Below, one piece after another: positions 58,936-64,000 of a stretch of DNA of 64,000 bases. The translations under genes and the position numbers were made by a program. Numbering within the stretch: position 1 is the stretch's first letter; each line of letters starts with the position of its first letter. Origin of the DNA: Microplitis mediator (lineage: Eukaryota; Arthropoda; Insecta; Hymenoptera; Braconidae); assembly GCF_029852145.1 (NCBI RefSeq), contig NC_079977.1, forward strand, positions 9,453,140 through 9,517,139, written 5' to 3'. The notes under the pieces were generated by a model. That model did not search any database. It saw nothing but the letters and a program-made list of their open reading frames with translations, and was not told where the DNA came from.

Positions 58936-59907
58936 TTATTGTGTGTTATCATCATTTGAACTTTTTTCATCGTCATCATCATCATCACTCCACAACATTC
59001 CATCAGAGTTATCATTATAGTCATCATCATCACGGTCATCAATTATTATCGTGTCGGGTAAAGAATCATTATCTGACATTTGTTCTTCCTTATGATCTTG
59101 TTGTTGTTGTTGTTGTATACCATGATGAAGATATCTTCGTGTAAGTTCATTTATACCAGCGATACATAATTCGTTTATTAAATTACCAGTGAAGTGATAA
59201 CTTTCTAATGATGGAGTTGTTGTAACATCCGTTTGCATTCTGAGCCACCAGTAATGATTTTCGTCATTAATAATTAGATAAGCTGATATTGTTCCAATGG
59301 TAATTAATGGCTGGTTTAATCTCTGAATATTTAATCTATTATTTGGATGGTTTCGGTGACTTTGTTCATTAACATTATTGATCATTATGGAAAGTTCATT
59401 TACTTGTCTTGAAAAGGCATTTACTACATATTGAAGTGTGAATGTATTGAGCCAAGGTTTAGGAATTATTGCTTCATGTTTTAAATATTTTACAACGAAA
59501 TCTGTACATGGTTGTTGTTGTTGTTGTTGGTGTTGAGGGTTGATAATTGATGAGTATTGAAGAGATTGTGATGCTGATAACTCTTCACCTTCTTCAATCA
59601 TTCGAGTCATTTCCCGTCGCCAAGGTACTTCGAGATCTGGGTACATCTCAACTAATAAGTTACCTGTAAAATAATAACGCCATGGAGATGGTACTGAGTC
59701 TCCTAGTACTTGAAACCACCACGTCATGTTTATATCACTGATTTGTATTGTTGTAGCTAAATTACAATGGGTAATTATAGCTCCATCGAGTTTTTCACTG
59801 ATGCGATATAATTCCAATTGTGATGAAATACTATGGTAAATCTCATCTGGTGTTGATGATAACCATTCGATTGGAACAATCGCCTCGTACTGGAGAATAT
59901 TTCCCAT
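58936..59907 (-). CDS. Unrecognised 323-aa protein with two internal repeats and an acidic tail
   Basis: Intact ORF starting MGNILQYEAIVPIEWL. Two related units of about 100 residues: residues 7-111 ('YEAIVPIEWL' ... 'MTWWFQVLGDSVPSPWRYYF', 'TGNLLVEMY') and residues 146-254 ('HEAIIPKPWL' ... 'HYWWLRMQTDVTTTPSLESY', 'TGNLINELC'). The WW-x(14)-Y-x-FTGNL pattern is shared. Poly-Q runs separate the units, and the last 50 residues are mostly D, E, N and S. An acceptor-like TTACATAG lies directly before the ATG, and a CAA-rich exon with donor AAG|GTAAAA sits near 59985-60045. No signal peptide or membrane segment. I do not recognise the family. Confidence 0.65.
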   Translation of the reverse strand: MGNILQYEAIVPIEWLSSTPDEIYHSISSQLELYRISEKLDGAIITHCNLATTIQISDINMTWWFQVLGDSVPSPWRYYFTGNLLVEMYPDLEVPWRREMTRMIEEGEELSASQSLQYSSIINPQHQQQQQQPCTDFVVKYLKHEAIIPKPWLNTFTLQYVVNAFSRQVNELSIMINNVNEQSHRNHPNNRLNIQRLNQPLITIGTISAYLIINDENHYWWLRMQTDVTTTPSLESYHFTGNLINELCIAGINELTRRYLHHGIQQQQQQDHKEEQMSDNDSLPDTIIIDDRDDDDYNDNSDGMLWSDDDDDDEKSSNDDNTQ

Positions 59908-60157
59908 CTATGTAAAATAAAACATCAAAATAAATATTTGAAATTAAAGAAAAAAAAATTTTTTTATTTTTTTATTTTACCTTATTGTTGTTGTTATTGC
60001 TGTTGATGCTGTTGATGCAGTTGTTGTAGTTTTTGTTGTTTTTTCTGTTTAATATAAGAATTATATTAATAAATAACTTGTTTATAGTTTTTATTCTTTT
60101 ATATTTATTTAATTTTATTATTCTTTAATATTTATATCTATTATTGAACTAATAATA
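59908..60157 (-). other. Probable 5' intron and CAA-rich leader of the 323-aa gene
   Basis: On the minus strand, CAA/CAG/CAT-rich sequence (about 60045-59985) would encode poly-Q/H but includes TAA codons, so it is better read as untranslated leader. The donor GTAAAA and an AT-rich intron lead to the acceptor before the ATG. Confidence 0.4.

Positions 60158-60206
<49 letters not shown>
60158..60206. repeat. (TA)n microsatellite
   Basis: Perfect TA array. A similar one is at 61826-61881, on the other side of the fold-back element. Confidence 0.95.
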
Positions 60207-60211
<5 letters not shown>

Positions 60212-60275
60212 TGATTGTTCTAAATATTATTATTTATTATTATATAATTTATTCAATAATAAATATATATATATT

Positions 60276-61823
60276 AGGGTGGTCCTTATTTTGGACATTT
60301 TCGAATTTTTATGCTCCCAGAGGCTTATGTGGTTCGAAATAAATAAAAAAAAATATCCTCAAAGTTTCAGGTTTCTATCTCAATTTTAACCCGTGCCGCT
60401 CAGCGATGTAAGTTTCCCATTTAAATAACACGGGGTTTTTGGCATTGAACGATTAAATTTTTATTCCGGCTAAAGTAATTGTTCGAAAAATTTGAAACTC
60501 TGTAGACTTTATCCTCATATAAGCAGCTACTCCTCAGAATTTTTACAGATTTTCAGCTACTATAATTTTGGGGGTACAGCATGATGAAAAAAAATTATTT
60601 TTTTTATTTTTAGCTAATAGTTTTTTCAAATAACATATCAAATCAGTCTGCATCCTTATCAGAAGTTCTTACTTTTTTTCATTCTCGCACCTAAGTGGGT
60701 GAACGGTATATCTTTGTTGCACTAATACAGTAATCAGGAACTTTGCATTAGTTTGCAGTAAAGCGTTCCTTAAAAGGATTTTTTAAATTTATTACGATTA
60801 CCTCACAAACGGTTTCAATTACGACAGAAAAAAAATTGTCATAAAGTTTGAGCTCTTAATTCCAACAGGACCACGTGCCGCAAATTTCGTTTCCGTGATT
60901 TTTTAAATTCATTATATTTATTTATAAAAGAGATCTATTTTATTAATAATTTATTATAGTTAGAAAATCGTAAATTTATTATAGTAAAGAAAATAATTAT
61001 TTCGATATTATAATGCACAAAACTATCAACCTTTTGTTTATTATTTATTGCTTAAAACAAATAATAAACTTAAAGGTGACCAACTTATTTAAGCAAATAT
61101 TGAAAGAAATTTAATTTATTGATAATATTTATCAACTGTTAAACTGAGACATAATATGATTAGTGGCATTGATATACCGATCTCAGATATCAATTGAATG
61201 CATTATGAATTTTTGAAAAAGACACATTGTCAAATAACATAAACAAAATATTTCTTGAAAAAATCACAAAAAAAATTTTGCGGTAACTCTTCCCGTTAGA
61301 ATTAAGAGCTTAAACTTTAAGGGAATTTTTTCTGTTGTAATTGAAAAAAAATGCTCCTGATTACTGTATTAGTGCAACAAAGATATACCGTTCACCCACT
61401 TAGGTGCGAGAATGAAAAAAAGTAAGAACTTCTGATAAGGATGTAGACTGATTTGATATGTTATTTGAAAAAACTTTTAGCTGAAAATAAAAAAAATAAT
61501 TTTTTTCTTTTTTTCATCATGCTGTACCCCCAAAATTATAGTAGCTGAAAATCTGTGAAAATTCTGAGGAGTAGCTGCTTATATGAGGATAAAGTCTACA
61601 GAGTTTCAAATTTTCCGAACAGTTACTTTAGCCGGAATAAAAACTTAATCGTTCAATGCCAAAAACCCCGTGTTATTTAAATGAGAAACTTACATCGCTG
61701 TGCGGCACGGGTTAAAATTGAGATAGAGACCTGAAACTTTGAGGATATTTTTTTTTATTTATTTCGAACCACATAAGCCTCTGGGAGCATAAAAATTCGA
61801 AAATGTCCAAAATAAGGACCACC

Positions 61824-61825
<2 letters not shown>
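60276..61825. mobile_element. Fold-back DNA element, 1.55 kb, AGGGTGGTCC termini
   Basis: Arms 60276-about 60900 and about 61200-61825 are inverted copies (about 94-96% by eye). They start AGGGTGGTCCTTATTTTGGA and share TCAGCTACTATAATTTTGGG. Both ends lie next to TA-rich sequence (TATT / AATA), suggesting TA target use. The centre (60900-61200) is AT-rich without a gene. Non-autonomous. Confidence 0.85.

Positions 61826-61881
<56 letters not shown>
61826..61881. repeat. (TA)n microsatellite
   Basis: Flanks the right end of the fold-back element. Confidence 0.95.
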
Positions 61882-61886
<5 letters not shown>

Positions 61887-62145
61887 CGATTGTTATAAAT
61901 AATATTAGTTCAATAATAAATATAAATAAAGATTATTAATTTATTATTTCTATCTATCATAATTTTTAATATTTATCCATTATTCTTTAACATTTATTTC
62001 TATTATTTGAAAAATAATAAATAATAATTATCTCATTAATTAATTAATTAATTAAAAACAATACTTACAATTTTTACGAAAAACTCGTGACCGGCACCAA
62101 CACGTTCAGACACTTTGGATTTGAGAGATTTTTATCATCTATTGA

Positions 62146-62597
62146 GCGTGTTCAGCCGATGAAAGTTCTTAGTAGTCTGAGTAAGTTACTCAGCGCACTG
62201 AACTAAGTTTTCGGTCTGGACACTTTACAGATACTAACTAACTTTTTTCTGGCCGCCATTTTACTTAGTATACATTTTACCGCGTAAACCACTAAAGTAA
62301 ACAATAATAATTAGTAAAGTGCAAATCTGTACATGTATGCTTTCTGTATTTCTGTTAGCATTTCATCCATTAAAATATTATTCAATATATTATCCATTAG
62401 AACTTACTTATTTTGATATAAAAAATATCAGCAATAAATAAGACAACACGAGCAAACAGGTTATGACTCCCTAAACTATAGTAAGAGCTAACAGCGTGTC
62501 CAGGCCGAAAACACACTGCACTCAGACAAACAGACCAAAATTTCTTTTAGGCTGAGTAACTTACTCAGACTACTAAGAACTTTCATCGGCTGAACAC
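62146..62597. mobile_element. Fold-back element, about 450 bp
   Basis: GTTCAGCCGATGAAAGTTCT at 62149 is the complement of 62577-62596, and pairing continues through TAGTCTGAGTAAGTTACTCA and TTTTCGGTCTGGACAC against GTGTCCAGGCCGAAAA. Arms are about 85-90 bp. The central 300 bp has no gene. Confidence 0.8.
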
Positions 62598-62937
62598 TCT
62601 CATTGTCTATACTTTCTTTGTCGAGCATAATCAACCAATGAGAATGCATAGGACCGAAAAACTTGAGACCTGATTGGCTCATTCCACTATGACGTAGTTG
62701 TATTGTTACCGGTAAATTATAGCGTAAAAATGATAGTAAATATTTTCTGATGCACTTTATATCAAAAATACAATCGAATACATATTCTGATGCGATATTG
62801 AGCATTATTTTTATGAATCAATCAATCATATATAGAATAAAAATTGATTGTAATTTACGCGCGGGAAAGGGTTATATCTACCGAGGCGACCTCTACCGAG
62901 ATAGACTAATATAACACATCGATACTAGTGATCGATA
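62598..62937. other. Intergenic, no gene seen
   Basis: A 105-codon minus-strand frame (62805-62488) overlaps the fold-back arm and has no recognisable protein features. Inverted phrase 'CTACCGAG' appears twice near 62880-62900. Confidence 0.4.
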
Positions 62938-63330
62938 ATGGCGGTAAAATTTTTAAATTTGAATAAATTAAACTTATGAAAGAAAAATTTTTAAATTTAA
63001 TAATTATACATACCTAACATATATTTTTTTCTTCAAATCAATTAAACAATTTATTTAAACTTAGAATATATTAAAAATTAAGCATCATATTAAAAAAATA
63101 TTAATAAAGAATTATACTCTTGGCGGTAAAAATTTGAAATCTAATAATTATACATACCTGACAAATATTATTTAGTCAATTCAATTAAACAATTTGTTTA
63201 AAAAAAACTCGAAAATATATATTAAAAATTAAGCATATTTAAAAAAAAAATAGTAATAAAGAATGATACTCTTGGCGGTAATAATTTTAAATTCAAAAAT
63301 TATACATACCTGAAATATTTTTTTATCTCA
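62938..63330 (+). repeat. Tandem repeat, three copies of about 150-180 bp
   Basis: Copies begin near 62938, 63121 and 63272, each with TTGGCGGTAAAAATTT, then AATTATACATACCTGA-like sequence and AAAAATTAAGCAT. It lies downstream (3') of the gene at 63477-63986. Confidence 0.75.
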
Positions 63331-63476
63331 AACTTAAAAACACATATTGAAAATGAAACTAATTATTTTTTATTTATCACTTATTTCTATAAATTATTAT
63401 GATTAACTTAATCTATCAATTTTATTAAAGGCTAAAAAAATAAAAATTCAAATATTATTAATTCAAATTAAAGTTT

Positions 63477-63986
63477 TTATTGAGTGTTTATAAACCAATT
63501 TTTTAACATTTTTACATTTTTAAGTGCACATGAATAATTATAATTATTGCTATTTAATTGGCAATGATATTTACAAAAATCATTGTTCAATAATTTTAAA
63601 TTTTTTAGCGCGGGACATTTAAAGTCATCTAAATCAATTACAATTTTCTCGTGTTCAATTAAATCTTTTATCCATAACTTTTTTTCATAACCCTTCACGT
63701 AAATATATATATAATAACGTGTTACGTAATTAATTACTTCATTCAGATTATAATATGATGTATTTCCAGCATTCCAGTTAATTCCATGATAATAATGTGT
63801 TACCCAAGTATTTAGACGTTGATATTGATGTGATAATGATTTCCAGTGATAAGGTGGCTTGAATAATGTACATGATAACTCTTCAACATCATCAATTACA
63901 TGTTGAATTGTAATTGTAGCAAGTTCTTTCACGATAAACTGATTATCGGGACCTCTGAATCCCTGTACATCCAGTATCATTTCCAT
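63477..63986 (-). CDS. 169-aa protein of an insect 'ILDVQGF' family
   Basis: Intact ORF starting MEMILDVQGFRGPDNQFIVK, 15 bp from the window edge. The start h-h-h-D-h-Q-G-F followed by 'FIVKELATITIQ' recalls the first two strands of an RNase-H-like or 3'-5' exonuclease fold (a D-x-x ... E pair). Later conserved-looking phrases are 'HYYHGINWNAG', 'IYVKGYEKKLWIKDL', 'DLDDFKCPALKNL' and 'CALKNVKMLKNWF'. I recall many uncharacterised insect proteins with this layout, often repeated and near mobile elements. Upstream exons or a promoter would lie outside the window. Function unknown. Confidence 0.7.
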   Translation of the reverse strand: MEMILDVQGFRGPDNQFIVKELATITIQHVIDDVEELSCTLFKPPYHWKSLSHQYQRLNTWVTHYYHGINWNAGNTSYYNLNEVINYVTRYYIYIYVKGYEKKLWIKDLIEHEKIVIDLDDFKCPALKNLKLLNNDFCKYHCQLNSNNYNYSCALKNVKMLKNWFINTQ

Positions 63987-64000
63987 TTTTATAGCTTGCA

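Noticed and set aside
62488..62805. 105-codon minus-strand ORF
   Set aside because: Half of it overlaps a fold-back arm and it has no recognisable motif.

Overview
The window is AT-rich eukaryotic DNA with short (about 66 bp) GT-AG introns, no operons and no bacterial signals. The mix of decayed LINE, DIRS, Gypsy, hAT and CACTA-like elements with insect-type 'domesticated-looking' transposase families, and two exons of an Elk-type potassium channel, suggests an insect, most likely a hymenopteran (perhaps a parasitoid wasp). The species cannot be named from sequence alone. Nearly everything here is mobile-element sequence, mostly nested. The only clear cellular gene fragment is Elk; a few small or unknown ORFs may be genes.

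Layout. 1-2726: R4/Dong-type LINE on the minus strand, its 5' end abutting an (ATT)n tract. 2727-5241: two (ATT)n tracts with a possible solo LTR between them. 5242-5829: two Elk exons. 6469-8712: a CACTA-like fragment and a non-coding repeat. 8885-10390: minus-strand transposase-like pseudogene. 12438-18070: a 5.6 kb palindrome carrying two identical inverted copies of a small OB-fold-like gene around a fold-back element. 18654-28615: a tRNA-derived SINE split by a Jockey/LOA-like LINE, itself split by a 5.5 kb TIR element that holds three further insertions. 28906-30071: hAT remnant plus a MITE. 30760-35706: miniature and full-length DIRS-type tyrosine-recombinase elements. 35879-38890: fold-back element and a decayed purine-rich LINE. 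38896-40737: Gypsy RNase H-integrase remnant. 43135-43250: 5S rRNA-derived fragment. 43476-56473: a large DNA transposon whose multi-exon transposase-like gene is broken by two CACTA-like insertions, one of them rebuilt into a perfect 2.36 kb inverted duplication. 57264-57575: second OB-fold-like gene. 58101-58310: GC-rich minisatellite. 58936-59907 and 63477-63986: two unrecognised or poorly known minus-strand genes, separated by a 1.55 kb fold-back element.

How the parts relate. The 14634-15856 fold-back has almost the same termini as the large transposon beginning at 43476, so the broken gene at 44330-56301 may be the source of the transposase that mobilised it. The CACTA-like elements carry dense arrays of a short word that is also found in their own terminal repeats, and several unrelated MITEs here (starting CCCG or CCCTG, with apparent 2-bp target duplications) follow the same design with different words. 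Arm-to-arm comparisons suggest two recent rearrangements: palindrome formation centred on a fold-back element, and insertion of a CACTA-like element into a copy of itself followed by recombination.
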